NCBI GenBank assembly: GCA_964598535.1
Contig: CAZRCI010000019.1
Span: forward strand, 41,159-105,158
Length of the DNA stretch: 64,000 nt
Source: JALHMI01 sp964598535
Lineage (GTDB): Bacteria > Planctomycetota > Planctomycetia > Pirellulales > PALSA-1355
Reading direction: 5' to 3'
The position numbers and the translations under genes were made by a program. This document shows, one piece after another, positions 1 to 9,570 of this stretch (positions are counted from its first letter, which is position 1; the number at the start of each line of letters is the position of its first letter). The notes beneath the pieces were generated by a model. It was not told where the DNA came from. It was given only the letters and a program-made list of their open reading frames with translations, and ran no database searches.

Positions 1-789
1 CGCAGGCCATCCCAAAGCGCGCAGATACGCGGCGTTGATCAGCAGATATACCAGCGTGATGATCAGAATGCCCAGAGTCAGCGCTCGGACGATCATCCGC
101 CGGTCGCGCATTTCGGCCACGAAGAATGCCGCGTCGTTCCAGCCACCATACGTCAGGAACACCAGGACGAGCGCCGAGGCGAATGCCGCGAGTCCGAATC
201 CGTTGCTCGGTTCGGCGGCAATCGTGGCGGCTTCGGCGCCCGCTGGGCGGGCGATGACAAGTCCCGCCAGGATCACCGCGGCCAGGCCAAGGAGCTTCGC
301 CGAGGACAACGCGTTCTGGACATGCTTGCCGAACGCGATCCCCCAGAGATTGGTCGCGCTGAGCGCGATCACCGCGCCGAGCGCCAGGATCACTGGCGTG
401 TGCGAGCCAAGGTCGACGAGCGTCGAGGCATAATTGGCGAACACATAAGCCATCATGCCGATCGATCCGGTAAGGATCACCGAGATCTGAGCCCAGCCGA
501 AGAGAAAGCCTAGCCACGAGCCGAATGCCCGTGAGAGATACACATAGTCGCCGCCCGAACGCGGGTAGGCGCTGGCGAGTTCGGCGTACGTGAACGCTCC
601 ATTCAGGCAGAGCAGGCCGCCAATGGTCCAGGCGGCCATCGCCCAGGCTCCGCTGGAGACACTGCCGAAGATGAACGGCGGCGTTTCATAGATGCCGGCG
701 CCGATCACGATTCCAATAATCACGCTGACCGTATCCCAGGTAGAGAGCGTGGCGGCGCGCGATTCGTTGGAAGCAACTGCGGTGGTCAT
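1..789 (-). CDS. APC-superfamily amino acid permease (partial, C-terminus off the left edge)
   Basis: The minus strand is open from an ATG at 789 to the window edge, 263 codons without a stop. The protein begins MTTAVASNESRAATLSTWD and runs into a membrane segment with the motif VIIGIVIGAGIYETPPF, the TM1 glycine motif (GxGIF-like) of the APC superfamily of amino acid/polyamine/organocation transporters. Further hydrophobic segments follow, including AYPRSGGDYVYLSRAFG, the TM3 signature of amino acid permeases. It should be an inner-membrane, cation- or exchange-driven amino acid transporter. The substrate cannot be assigned from the half seen. It is transcribed away from purU with an approximately 130-base gap. 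Confidence 0.88.
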   Translation of the reverse strand, partial: MTTAVASNESRAATLSTWDTVSVIIGIVIGAGIYETPPFIFGSVSSGAWAMAAWTIGGLLCLNGAFTYAELASAYPRSGGDYVYLSRAFGSWLGFLFGWAQISVILTGSIGMMAYVFANYASTLVDLGSHTPVILALGAVIALSATNLWGIAFGKHVQNALSSAKLLGLAAVILAGLVIARPAGAEAATIAAEPSNGFGLAAFASALVLVFLTYGGWNDAAFFVAEMRDRRMIVRALTLGILIITLVYLLINAAYLRALGWPA

Positions 790-917
790 GGTGTTCCGAT
801 TCTCGCCAGCGGACGTGCCGAATAAGCAGCGGCACCAGTTTGGCGCAAGGATGCTTCGTCAGGCAATCGATTTTCGTCAAGGATCAAGCGTGCCCGCCCC
901 GACTCCAGAATGGGGAT

Positions 918-1778
918 TTAGCCCGCCCCTGTGGCGATCACTCGGTGGAAGTGCAATTGCACTTCGCGGTCGACGACCCGGCGGACGCCCTCGACCAGGC
1001 AGTGGGGCTCGTTGTCTTCCTGGCCGCGGCGAATGATCTCCTCGAGCTTGGCGCCGTGCCCCACCGTGAAGGTCGATTGATAAATGATTTGATTTCCGGC
1101 GTCGAGCTCCGGAACGATAAAGTGGCAAGTTGCGCCGTAGGTCAGCATCCGGCTGGCGTAAGCTTCGTGATAGGGACGAATGCCCGGGAAGCTGGGGAGC
1201 AGTCCATGGTGCAGGTTGACGATGCGGCCGCCCGCGTATTTCCAGCAACTGGCGGCAGGCAGAATGCGCATATAACGGGCTAGAATCAGATAGTCGACGT
1301 TGTACTCATCGCAGATCTGCATCATCTGGTCGTCGTCGGCAGCACCGCTCTGGTCGCCGATTTGGCGCCAATCGACGTCAAACTGCTCGGCCAGCGAGCG
1401 GCAGTTGGGACGATTGCCGATCATGACCGCGGCTTCGGCCCGCAAGCGTCCGTCGCGAATCGCGCGCAAGAGCGCGAGCGCCGGCTCGGGGCGATACGTG
1501 GTGCAAATCGCCAGTCGCGGCCGCTCGCGGCGTTCGTCGGGCGACCAGACGCGAACGCTGAGCCCCTTTTGCCGGCCGATCTCCATCAGCTCTGGCCGCA
1601 ATCCCGGCCAACTGGTTTCGGGCAAGTTGATCCGCAACAGCATGGCGAACAGACTCAGCTCGTCATGGTCGTACATCTGGATCTCGGCGATATTGGCGTC
1701 GAGTCCAGTGACATGATGGACGATCGGGTCGGCGAGGCCACGATTGTCGGGGCCGACAGCAGTGATGACGACTTGCAT
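918..1778 (-). CDS. purU: Formyltetrahydrofolate deformylase
   Basis: A 286-residue cytoplasmic enzyme that hydrolyses 10-formyl-THF to THF and formate, balancing the one-carbon pool and feeding formate to purine synthesis. The N-terminal ~80 residues form an ACT-type domain (starting MQVVITAVGPDNRGLAD). The C-terminal formyltransferase fold contains NLHHGLLPSFPGIRPYHEA and the LDAGNQIIYQ segment with the family's His and Asp. Length matches PurU (about 280-290). A glycinamide ribonucleotide formyltransferase (PurN) is excluded by the ACT domain. The ATG at 1778 puts the ACT domain at the extreme N-terminus, as usual. Confidence 0.93.
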   Translation of the reverse strand: MQVVITAVGPDNRGLADPIVHHVTGLDANIAEIQMYDHDELSLFAMLLRINLPETSWPGLRPELMEIGRQKGLSVRVWSPDERRERPRLAICTTYRPEPALALLRAIRDGRLRAEAAVMIGNRPNCRSLAEQFDVDWRQIGDQSGAADDDQMMQICDEYNVDYLILARYMRILPAASCWKYAGGRIVNLHHGLLPSFPGIRPYHEAYASRMLTYGATCHFIVPELDAGNQIIYQSTFTVGHGAKLEEIIRRGQEDNEPHCLVEGVRRVVDREVQLHFHRVIATGAG

Positions 1779-2511
1779 GGGGCGGAGGAAATAAAAAATC
1801 TGCGGGAGACGGGAACCACATGGTTGCTGGCGGATCGGACGCGCGGCGAATACCCAAACATAGGCTATTGCGCGCTCCCGATTGTACTGGGCGAGGCGAT
1901 TGTGGGACGCTGCTTGTGAAATCTTTCACAGGCAGACGCGAACATACGACCGTCCGTCCGGTCGGATTTTAGCGGCACGAACGCATTTTGGCGATTGCGA
2001 TGGAAGCGCGGGCGATCGGTCGAGACGCCGAATTGCGAGAACGCGCGAAATGGTCCACGGCCCGTTGTTGGGGCTCTGGCCCCCCGCTATAACAGTTGGT
2101 GGATTGGGCTCGCATTTCAACGCCTTCACACATCTTCGGTATCGCCCAATCCGCCACGCATGTCTTTGAAAACGCGGAACGTGGATCGCCAGCAGTAACT
2201 GTGCGGACCGTTGCTAATCCTGCGTTTAGTGAACAAGCAACGTTTGTCTGTGCATGAGCGTAAGCCTGTGCAACGGTGGTACGCCGATCGCGAGTGCCTG
2301 ACGGCATAAATCGGGCCCAGGACGACCGGCCAAGGACGGAAAATTTTCGGGTTTTCATGACCCAGGTTTTCTGTCGTTACGTACAGAAGCTTGTTACGTC
2401 GGAACAGAGATTTTCGCCTCGGGTGAGGGGCCTCATGCGGAAGCAGCCCTTCGCCAAACGAGGTCACGTCAGCCGATCGATTCCCATCTCCTATCGTAGA
2501 GGCTCATCGAC
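1779..2511. other. Intergenic region without a supported gene
   Basis: About 730 bases between purU and a small gene. Short open frames exist on both strands, but their proteins are arginine/proline-rich or lack a plausible start, and none resembles a family I recognise. No tRNA, hairpin-plus-U terminator or repeat stands out. Confidence 0.4.
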
Positions 2512-2715
2512 ATGATACGCAAAGCACATCCCACGGACATGTCGGCCATGGATCCCACTCCCGAACAAATCCGCGAGCGAAGCTTCGAGATCCGCGCCAA
2601 ATGGTCGCCTCGCGAGCGTGCCCGCCGGCTTGGCGTAAAACGCGCAAGCTGGATGCCGCCCATGATCTCGGAGGTTGAGATGCCGGGCGGATTCGGCGAG
2701 TACGATTCCAACTGA
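2512..2715 (+). CDS. Small hypothetical protein (67 residues)
   Basis: Starts ATG ATA CGC and encodes a charged 67-residue protein with a coherent amphipathic stretch, PEQIRERSFEIRAKWSPRER, followed by ARRLGVKRASWMPPMISEV. The composition is that of a globular or helical small protein rather than a shadow frame. No membrane segment, signal or known domain is visible. A terminator-like hairpin lies about 150 bases downstream on the same strand. It may be a lineage-specific small protein; I do not recognise a function. Confidence 0.5.
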   Translation: MIRKAHPTDMSAMDPTPEQIRERSFEIRAKWSPRERARRLGVKRASWMPPMISEVEMPGGFGEYDSN

Positions 2716-2867
2716 CGAACCCCCTCTCGAACTCGCTGGGAATCACCGCGCCGGTGGAAATTGCACGTTGCGTTTCCACTGGCGCTAAAGATCCTGCCTC
2801 GTGACACGCCCGTAGGGAAGCCCGCCTGGATCCATGCGGCGCGGGCGTCGACATAGAACCAAGAGGC

Positions 2868-2904
2868 TGTCTTGTGCCATGAAGGGGCAAGGCGGCCTCT
2901 TGGT
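2868..2904 (+). terminator. Hairpin followed by a short T run
   Basis: A perfect 10-bp inverted repeat, ACCAAGAGGC (2868-2877) and GCCTCTTGGT (2895-2904), has further partial pairing inside and is followed by GTTTTG. It would end plus-strand transcription before the membrane protein at 2979. The T run is short, so efficiency is uncertain. Confidence 0.5.
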
Positions 2905-2978
2905 GTTTTGGGGCGGCGCGAGTTTCGGGAAAATTGCCGGATGCTCACCGGGCACGGCGCAGGTAGATTTGCAAAGCT

Positions 2979-4283
2979 ATGGCTGCGCCCCCTTGCGATT
3001 CATCCACCGCTCCCTCCGCCCCGCGGCGCGTGATCTGTCTGCGCCGCGTGATGGCCTCGTTTGGGCTGTTGCTGATCTGGGCGACCTGGCCGCTGTGGAC
3101 GCCGGCCGCGACGTTTCCACAAGTGCCCTTCATGGCCGGTCGGTGGTTGCCGGGCGACTGGGGCCAATGGGCGGCCGTGGGGGGGCTCCTTGCTTCACTC
3201 ACGGCCGCACTGGTATTGCCCAACGGGCGCGCCGCGCGAATTGCTTGCATGACGGTCGCAGGCGGATTCCTGGCCGCGATGCTATTCGACCAGGGGAGGT
3301 TTCAGCCGTGGGCCTATCAGTTTCTACTGTTCGCGATCGTGTTGGCGACGTGCGGAGCACGAGAGGCCCTCACGTTGCTGCGGCTGTTGGTCGTCGTATT
3401 CTACTTCGAGTCGGCCCTGACGAAGCTCGACTATTCGTTTTTGCACACGCTGGGGCAGCAGTTTCTAGCGGCGCTCGCCGGGCTGGGCGGAGCGAGCCTC
3501 GAGTCGTGGAGTTCCGCGGCGCGGCTGTGGGCCGCTGTGGTATTTCCGCTCGGTGAGCTCCTGGTGGCTCTGGGGCTCTTGTTCGCAAGGTCGCGCGCGA
3601 TTGCGCTGGCCGCGGCGGTGCTGCTGCACTTGTTGTTGCTGGGGATACTCGGGCCCTGGGGCTTGGACCATCAGCCGGGAGTGCTGCTCTGGAACGGTTA
3701 CTTCATCATCCAGAACCTGGTACTATTCTGGCCCAAGCGGGATCCCGAGCCGCGTGGGGGTCGCCCCTTAAATGCCGTCATCGACGGCACGCAACGCCGC
3801 GTGCCCTGGCCCGTCTTGGCGTTGGTGTTGGCCGCCGTGGGGCTGCCGCTGTCGGAATCGTGGGGGCTGTTCGATCTTTGGCCGAGTTGGGGACTGTATG
3901 CTTCGAGCGCGGAGCGGGTTTCGCTCCAGGTGCATCGCGTGGCGCGGTCGCAGTTGCCAGCGTCGCTCGTTCCATTTGTCGAGACCCAGGGCGACCATCG
4001 CGATCCCTGGCTTTCCGTGCGGCTCGATCGTTGGGCGCTCGACGCTCGGCGAGCGCCCATCTATCCGCAGGCCCGCGTCCAATTGGGGGTGGCGTTGGCT
4101 GTTGCCGAAGGGGCGGGACTGGCCGACCGAGCGAGATTCATTCGCTTCGGGCGCGCGGATCGCTGGACCGGCAAGCGCGAGGTGGCAATCTTTGAGGGCG
4201 TGCCAGAAGCTCGAGTCGCGGCCGGACAATATTTTTTCAACGCCCTGCCCCGGCGGACCATGCGCCCCGATACGGAGCGATGA
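2979..4283 (+). CDS. Multi-pass membrane protein of unknown function
   Basis: A 434-residue protein with roughly seven to eight hydrophobic segments in the first ~300 residues (for example VMASFGLLLIWATWPLW, LLRLLVVVFYFESALTKLDY, LAAAVLLHLLLLGILGPWG and PVLALVLAAVGLPLS). A soluble ~120-residue C-terminal part follows. The FESALTKLDYSFLHTLGQQF segment recalls DoxX/HTTM-like membrane families, but I cannot place it firmly. An internal ATG at 3051 (MASFG) is an alternative start that removes the basic leader. It converges on the S46 peptidase gene. Function unknown. Confidence 0.7.
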   Translation: MAAPPCDSSTAPSAPRRVICLRRVMASFGLLLIWATWPLWTPAATFPQVPFMAGRWLPGDWGQWAAVGGLLASLTAALVLPNGRAARIACMTVAGGFLAAMLFDQGRFQPWAYQFLLFAIVLATCGAREALTLLRLLVVVFYFESALTKLDYSFLHTLGQQFLAALAGLGGASLESWSSAARLWAAVVFPLGELLVALGLLFARSRAIALAAAVLLHLLLLGILGPWGLDHQPGVLLWNGYFIIQNLVLFWPKRDPEPRGGRPLNAVIDGTQRRVPWPVLALVLAAVGLPLSESWGLFDLWPSWGLYASSAERVSLQVHRVARSQLPASLVPFVETQGDHRDPWLSVRLDRWALDARRAPIYPQARVQLGVALAVAEGAGLADRARFIRFGRADRWTGKREVAIFEGVPEARVAAGQYFFNALPRRTMRPDTER

Positions 4284-4336
4284 ACGCGGCGCGACATGCG
4301 GCCTAGAAAGCCCCACCGCCGGTGAAACAGGGTTGG

Positions 4337-6448
4337 TCACTTGCCCAGGAGTTCGGCGACGAGCGCGTCGGCGCCGTAAACCTTGCGCAGCGCTTCGAGA
4401 ATCGCCGACGAGTGGACCGAGGTCGCTCGGGCCACCTGGTCGGAATAGACAAAGTCGAGCACGAGCGACGGGATAGTGCCATCGAAGATCAGGCCCACGA
4501 CTTCGCCCTTTTTATTGACGACGGGGCTGCCCGAGTTGCCGCCGATGATGTCGGCCGTGCTGACAAAGTTGAAGGGCGTTTGCAGGTCGAGCCGCGATTT
4601 GTTGTCGAGCCACGACCGAGGTAGCTTGAACGGCGACAGGCTGCCGTGCTCCTCGGCATGAGGATAGGCGCCGCCGATGACCGTCCACGGGGCGTATTTC
4701 TTGCCCTGGTCCTCGTAGCCGCGCACCTGGCCAAACGCGAGCCGGAGCGTAAACGTGGCGTCGGGATAGGTCCTGGTGCCCTCGACGGCGAACTTGGCTT
4801 GCGCGATCTTGGCATACGCCTGACGCAGCGGCTCGTCGACACGTTCCTCGTACTGTTTGCGAACGGCGCGGGCCTTGGGATCGATGGTCCGAGCGAGCAC
4901 GATCATCGGATCGTCCGAGGCGGCAACGGCGCTCGCGCCGCCTTCGGCGAGCTTCCGGCGCACCGCGACATCGGCCAGCTTCGAGCCGTTCACAAGCTGA
5001 GCGGCGCGATCGGTCGGAGACAGGTTCGCCAGCAGCGATACGGCAAAATCGCGATCGGCCTGACCTTGCGCGGCCGATTGCTCGAGTAGGTAGCTGAGCG
5101 AGTCGGCAAACTTGGCGGTCTCGAGCGCCGGATAGATCGGCGCCTCGGAAAAGAGCTGCTGCTTGAGCGAGTCGAGTCCCGCCTCGGCGTATTCGCGCAG
5201 ACGCTGTTCGTTCGGCTTGGAAGTCTCTTCGGCCAGGCGGACCAGTCCGCGGGCGATTGAATACAACTCGCTATTGAAAGATACGGCGCGTTCGTAAAGC
5301 GTGTGGTTGGTATACAGCTCGCGCCAGGCGGCCAGCGCCGCTTCGACCTCCTTCCAGGCGGGGGCGACGTCCTTCAGCTTGGGATCGCCGGCGACAGCCT
5401 GTTGCAGCGCTTGCTCGCTCTGGCGCTTGGCGGTCATGATCGCCGGCGTTTGTAGTCCTAACAGGCCACCGAGACGGGCCTTACGCGAATTCTGATAGCC
5501 GAACAATTCATCCTGCGCCTGGCGGGCGTTTTCCAGACCGCGATCGCTGTACACGCGGAGGGTGACTTCGCGACGGCGAATCAAATTCAACAGGTCCGGA
5601 AAGTACACGTCGCGCAGAAATTCGAGATGCGAGACGGTGTTCAAACGGTTCGTGCGACCGGGATGTCCGGCGACAAAGATCAGTTCTTCATCCTCGGCGC
5701 CGGCCTTGCTCCAAGAGAGATGGCCGGGCGGCGTGACCGGCTTGCCGTCTTCGTAAACGCGAAAGAACGCCACGTCCAGGCAGTACCGGGGATACTCGAA
5801 ATTGTCCGGATCGCCGCCGAAGAAAGCGATGTCCTTTTCCGGAGCGAATACGAGCCGAACGTCGGTGTACTTCTTGTAGCGATAAAGGTTGTAACGCCCG
5901 CCCTGATAGAGCGTGACCACATCGCTGCGCAGGCCGGTCTTGTCGAGAGATTCTTTTTCGATCGCATTGCTGACCGCGCGCCGGGCCTGCTGCGCCTCGG
6001 CCGCGCTCATGCCAGGCGTTACGGCGGCGTTTACCCGCTCGGTTACATCCTCGATGGACATCAGCACGTTCAGTTCCAGGTCGACGCACTTGAGCTCTTC
6101 CCCGCGTGTCTTCGCGTGAAAGCCGTCTTCCATCAGGTTGCGCTCGGCGGTGCTCAGCTTGTGCAGCGCGTCGGCCGCGACGTGGTGGTTGGTCATCACC
6201 AGGCCGTCGGCGGAAACAAATGAGCCCGAGCCGCCGCTGTTGAAACGGACGGCCGACTTCTGCAAGTGGGCCAGCCACTCATCCGTCGGCTCGAACCCAT
6301 AACGCTCTTTAAGCAGGGCGCGCGGCGGATCGTTGAACAGCCACATGCCCTCGTCGGCCACGGCTTGCGGAAGTCGATTTACAGAGGCGGTGAACATCAT
6401 GAGGATTCCGAGCGTGAGGATTCCGAACCTGGCGCGGGCGGGTGACAT
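4337..6448 (-). CDS. S46-family dipeptidyl peptidase (DPP7/DPP11 type)
   Basis: A 703-residue exopeptidase predicted to release dipeptides from peptide N-termini outside the cytoplasm. The chosen ATG at 6448 gives a leader with a hydrophobic core (ARFGILTLGILMMFTASV). An upstream in-frame ATG at 6526 would overlap the OPT gene and put the leader inside. The chymotrypsin-fold triad is visible: His in LVMTNHHVAADAL, Asp in FGGDPDNFEYPRYCLDVAFF, and Ser in IIGGNSGSPVVNKKGEVVG. Length fits the family (~700). It lies 52 bases behind the OPT transporter on the same strand, suggesting coupled peptide degradation and uptake. P1 specificity cannot be read with confidence. Confidence 0.93.
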   Translation of the reverse strand: MSPARARFGILTLGILMMFTASVNRLPQAVADEGMWLFNDPPRALLKERYGFEPTDEWLAHLQKSAVRFNSGGSGSFVSADGLVMTNHHVAADALHKLSTAERNLMEDGFHAKTRGEELKCVDLELNVLMSIEDVTERVNAAVTPGMSAAEAQQARRAVSNAIEKESLDKTGLRSDVVTLYQGGRYNLYRYKKYTDVRLVFAPEKDIAFFGGDPDNFEYPRYCLDVAFFRVYEDGKPVTPPGHLSWSKAGAEDEELIFVAGHPGRTNRLNTVSHLEFLRDVYFPDLLNLIRRREVTLRVYSDRGLENARQAQDELFGYQNSRKARLGGLLGLQTPAIMTAKRQSEQALQQAVAGDPKLKDVAPAWKEVEAALAAWRELYTNHTLYERAVSFNSELYSIARGLVRLAEETSKPNEQRLREYAEAGLDSLKQQLFSEAPIYPALETAKFADSLSYLLEQSAAQGQADRDFAVSLLANLSPTDRAAQLVNGSKLADVAVRRKLAEGGASAVAASDDPMIVLARTIDPKARAVRKQYEERVDEPLRQAYAKIAQAKFAVEGTRTYPDATFTLRLAFGQVRGYEDQGKKYAPWTVIGGAYPHAEEHGSLSPFKLPRSWLDNKSRLDLQTPFNFVSTADIIGGNSGSPVVNKKGEVVGLIFDGTIPSLVLDFVYSDQVARATSVHSSAILEALRKVYGADALVAELLGK

Positions 6449-6500
6449 GGTTGAACCTGATTTTCTGGGGGAAACGAGGGATGCGAATTGGTTGCGGACG

Positions 6501-8801
6501 CTACTTGCCGCCGCTGCGCTTGCCAAGCTTCGCGTCGCGGAACAGGACGCCCACGCCGGTAAGAAAGAGCACGAACATCAATACGGCAAACGTGGCGATG
6601 GCAGGCCAGCTTAGTTCCGACCACCAGTGGGGCAGAATCGGCGAAACCTCGGGGGTCCGGGGATCGACGTACGTCAGGTTCAGCGAATTCGACAGCGATT
6701 GACTGAACGCTAAGAAACCAATCAATACGCCGGCAATCGAGCCTCCGGCGATGTAGCCGGAGCTTAGTAGCACGGCCGGGCTGCTGTCGGAGTCTTCGGG
6801 CTTGCTGCTGAGCTTGTCGGCGATCCAACGCAATGCGCCGCCGACGAAGATCGGCATCGAAGTCTGGATCGGCAAGTAAACGCCCACCGCGAACGGCAGC
6901 GAGGGTACGCCCGCCAACTCCAAAACGACTGCGATCAGGGCGCCGATCAGCACTAGCTCCCAGGGGAGCTTGCCGTTCAAAATGCCGTCGATGATCAGGG
7001 CCATCAGCCGGGTCTTGGGCGCATCGAGTTTGTTGGTGACCTCGGTGCCATCGTCGCGATATTTGACGCGCCCATTGATCGCCGGATCGACCAGATAGGT
7101 GAGCAGCCCCGATGCATCGACCAGGTACTTCCCCTGCGGCACGCCTACGTATTCGCCCTCGGCCGCGTGCAACACATGGTATTGAGTGGCATCTTTGCCC
7201 GCGTAGTCGCCGCCGGGGGCCTGCATTTCCGTAAGTTCGTCGACATTCGAAATGCGGACGTTGGGAACGAATTCCGGCCGCTTGGTGTAGACCGTGCCCG
7301 AGGCGTTCAATAGTTGCAACGTCACGCCGATCACGAGCGCCGAGGTAAGGGCTCCAATGAGGATCGCCACCTGTTGGAGCCAGGGGGTTCCTCCAACCAG
7401 GTAGCCGGTTTTCAGGTCTTGGGAGGTCGTGCCGCCGTTCGAGGCGGCGATGCACACCACGGCCGCGATGGTCAGCGCCGTCAGCGTGGCGGCTTTGCCC
7501 GTTTCGCCCATCGCATAGAAGATCAGGCAGGTAAGCAGCAACGTCGCCACGGTCATGCCCGAGATCGGATTGCTCGACGAGCCAATCTCGCCGGTCAAGC
7601 GCGAAGACACCGTGACGAAGAGAAATCCGAAGAGCACGATCATGGCCGCGCCGATCAACCCCAACGTATTGAAGCCGAGCCCCAGTTGCGGCAGAGCGGC
7701 CATAATCAGGATCAGGACCGCGCTGCCGACGAATACGATCCACAGCGGCAGATCGCGTTCGGTGCGGGGCAACTTCACCCGGGCGCCGCCTTCGCCGCGC
7801 GCGGCGAACAAGTCGCTCATTGCGCCGCGAATCGAGCCGAAGATCATCGGTAGCACCTGGAACATGCTGATGATGCCGCCCGTCGCCACGGCGCCCGCCC
7901 CGATATAAAGAATATAGTTGTTGCGGATTGCGCCGATGTCCATGTCGCGAATCAATTGATTCGCCGGAGCCGGCGCGATCGCCACGGGCACCGCATCGCC
8001 GAACATCTTGATCAGAGGCCCGATGACCAGATAAGCCAGCACGCCGCCGGAAATCATGATCGAGGCGATGCGCGGGCCGATGATGTAGCCGACACCGAGC
8101 AATTCCGGCGATAGTTCGCCGCCGATCACGCCCCCGCGCAGGCCGGCGCCGCTCTCGGTATACAGCGGCTGGTCGACGTCCTTGCGCCACAGGTGTAGCG
8201 CGTCCATGCAGAACTTATGAACCGTGGCCAGCCCGAACCCGACGAATACGGTCTTGGCCGAGGCGCCGCCTTCCTCGCCGACGATCAGCACGTCGGCGCA
8301 GGCCGTGCCCTCGGGATACTTGAGCTTGCCGTGCTGCTGGACGATGAATGCCCGCCGCAACGGGATCATCATCAGGATGCCCAGCAGCCCGCCCAACGCC
8401 CCGACGGTCATCACGCGGACGACCGTCATGTCGTGTCCCAACAGTAAGAGCGCGGGAATCGTGACGCCCAGGCCAAAGGCGATGGACTCGCCGGCCGATC
8501 CGGTCGTCTGCACGATGTTGTTTTCGAGAATCGTGGCCGGTCGCAGGCGGAAGATTTTCGACAGCAAGCGGAACAGCGTGATCGAGAGCACGGCCACGGG
8601 AATCGAGGCCGAGACGGTCATTCCTACCTTGAGCACGAGATAGAGCGACGACGCGCCGAAGACGATGCCGAGGATGACACCCGCGATGACCGCGCCCCAG
8701 GTGAACTCCGGCATCGTGACGTTCGCCGGAACGTAAGAGTCGTGAGCGGTGATGACCGTCGAAGCGGTCGCGGCCTTCTTTTCCGTGGTGGGTGCTGCCA
8801 T
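6501..8801 (-). CDS. OPT-family oligopeptide transporter
   Basis: A 766-residue polytopic membrane protein of the oligopeptide transporter family. It starts MAAPTTEKKAATAS, followed by TMPEFTWGAVIAGVILGIVF. Family landmarks include the early SLYLVLKVGMTVSASIPVAV segment, ENNIVQTTGSAGESIAFGLG, KYPEGTACADVL, and a late SLPFAVGVYLPIQTSMPIFV segment. All are typical of the bacterial OPT branch that imports peptides (proton-coupled) or, in related members, metal chelates. I chose the ATG at 8801; the frame extends upstream to 8960 but that stretch is Arg/Pro-rich and unlike a transporter N-terminus. It precedes the S46 peptidase and probably shares its transcript. Confidence 0.93.
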   Translation of the reverse strand: MAAPTTEKKAATASTVITAHDSYVPANVTMPEFTWGAVIAGVILGIVFGASSLYLVLKVGMTVSASIPVAVLSITLFRLLSKIFRLRPATILENNIVQTTGSAGESIAFGLGVTIPALLLLGHDMTVVRVMTVGALGGLLGILMMIPLRRAFIVQQHGKLKYPEGTACADVLIVGEEGGASAKTVFVGFGLATVHKFCMDALHLWRKDVDQPLYTESGAGLRGGVIGGELSPELLGVGYIIGPRIASIMISGGVLAYLVIGPLIKMFGDAVPVAIAPAPANQLIRDMDIGAIRNNYILYIGAGAVATGGIISMFQVLPMIFGSIRGAMSDLFAARGEGGARVKLPRTERDLPLWIVFVGSAVLILIMAALPQLGLGFNTLGLIGAAMIVLFGFLFVTVSSRLTGEIGSSSNPISGMTVATLLLTCLIFYAMGETGKAATLTALTIAAVVCIAASNGGTTSQDLKTGYLVGGTPWLQQVAILIGALTSALVIGVTLQLLNASGTVYTKRPEFVPNVRISNVDELTEMQAPGGDYAGKDATQYHVLHAAEGEYVGVPQGKYLVDASGLLTYLVDPAINGRVKYRDDGTEVTNKLDAPKTRLMALIIDGILNGKLPWELVLIGALIAVVLELAGVPSLPFAVGVYLPIQTSMPIFVGGALRWIADKLSSKPEDSDSSPAVLLSSGYIAGGSIAGVLIGFLAFSQSLSNSLNLTYVDPRTPEVSPILPHWWSELSWPAIATFAVLMFVLFLTGVGVLFRDAKLGKRSGGK

Positions 8802-9050
8802 GCCAGAAGTTCCGCCAGTCCAGTGGATGCGGCGCCCGCCGTGCGGGGCGCCTCGCGCGAGCCCACATTCTATCGAGGCCGGGCAGGCGAGGCTATCGGA
8901 GTCGCGCCGTCGCGTGAAACGCAGGCCACGAGGGGCCGTAGGCAGCCGCACTTCTTGCACTTGCCCGTGAGCTGGCCAACGTTATTCTCAAAACGCGGCC
9001 TATGCTTGGAAGAATGTTGGCTGCGGACCCTTGCGGAGGAAGATACTCCC

Positions 9051-9518
9051 GTGATTCGTTCGACCGAACCCGCCGATACCCAACCGCTCGTGGCCCTGGC
9101 CGCCGCGACGTCCGTCTTCAAGCCGATGGAATTGATCGCCCTGGAAGAAGTCCTGTGCGACTACTTCGCCGCGAACAAAGCGCTCGGCCATCGAGCGCTG
9201 ACCGCCGTGGAGGGCACGATTCAGGGCTTCGCCTACTTCGCTCCGGCCGCGATGACCGATCGCACCTGGTACCTGTGGTGGATCGCCGTCACGCCGGGCA
9301 CGCAAGCTCGCGGCATCGGAAGCGCGTTGCTCCATATGGCCGAGGAGGAGATTCGCCAGCAGCGCGGGCGCATCTTGCTGGTGGAAACCAGCTCGCTACC
9401 GCACTATCAGCCGGCGCACAAATTCTATGCGAAGCACGGCTACGCGCATGCCGCGACGATAGCGGGCTATTATGCGGCGAACGACGACCTGGTTGTGTTT
9501 CGCAAAGCGATGGAGTGA
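9051..9518 (+). CDS. GNAT-family N-acetyltransferase
   Basis: A 155-residue protein with the acetyl-CoA-binding core of the GNAT fold: WIAVTPGTQARGIGSALLHM (motif A with the Q/R-x-x-G-x-G/A pattern), then a C-terminal HKFYAKHGYAHAATIAGYYA (motif B). I place the start at GTG 9051 because GGAGGA (9035-9040) sits 10 bases upstream; the frame is open further upstream but without such a site. The substrate is unknown. It is divergent from the OPT transporter and convergent with the LRR gene. Confidence 0.85.
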   Translation: MIRSTEPADTQPLVALAAATSVFKPMELIALEEVLCDYFAANKALGHRALTAVEGTIQGFAYFAPAAMTDRTWYLWWIAVTPGTQARGIGSALLHMAEEEIRQQRGRILLVETSSLPHYQPAHKFYAKHGYAHAATIAGYYAANDDLVVFRKAME

Positions 9519-9570
9519 CACCGCCGGGCAGCGCGCTGGCGCGAATTCCCCGCCGGTAGGCCGAGTTTTA

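Noticed and set aside
2716..2978. An extra small gene between the 67-residue protein and the membrane protein
   Set aside because: No start with a plausible ribosome site; the region is mostly hairpin and short shadow frames.
6397..8190. A 597-codon open frame antisense-adjacent to the OPT transporter (same strand, other frame)
   Set aside because: Its protein is Arg/Pro/Gly-rich with no domain, while the overlapping frame encodes a clear OPT transporter. High GC makes long shadow frames common here.
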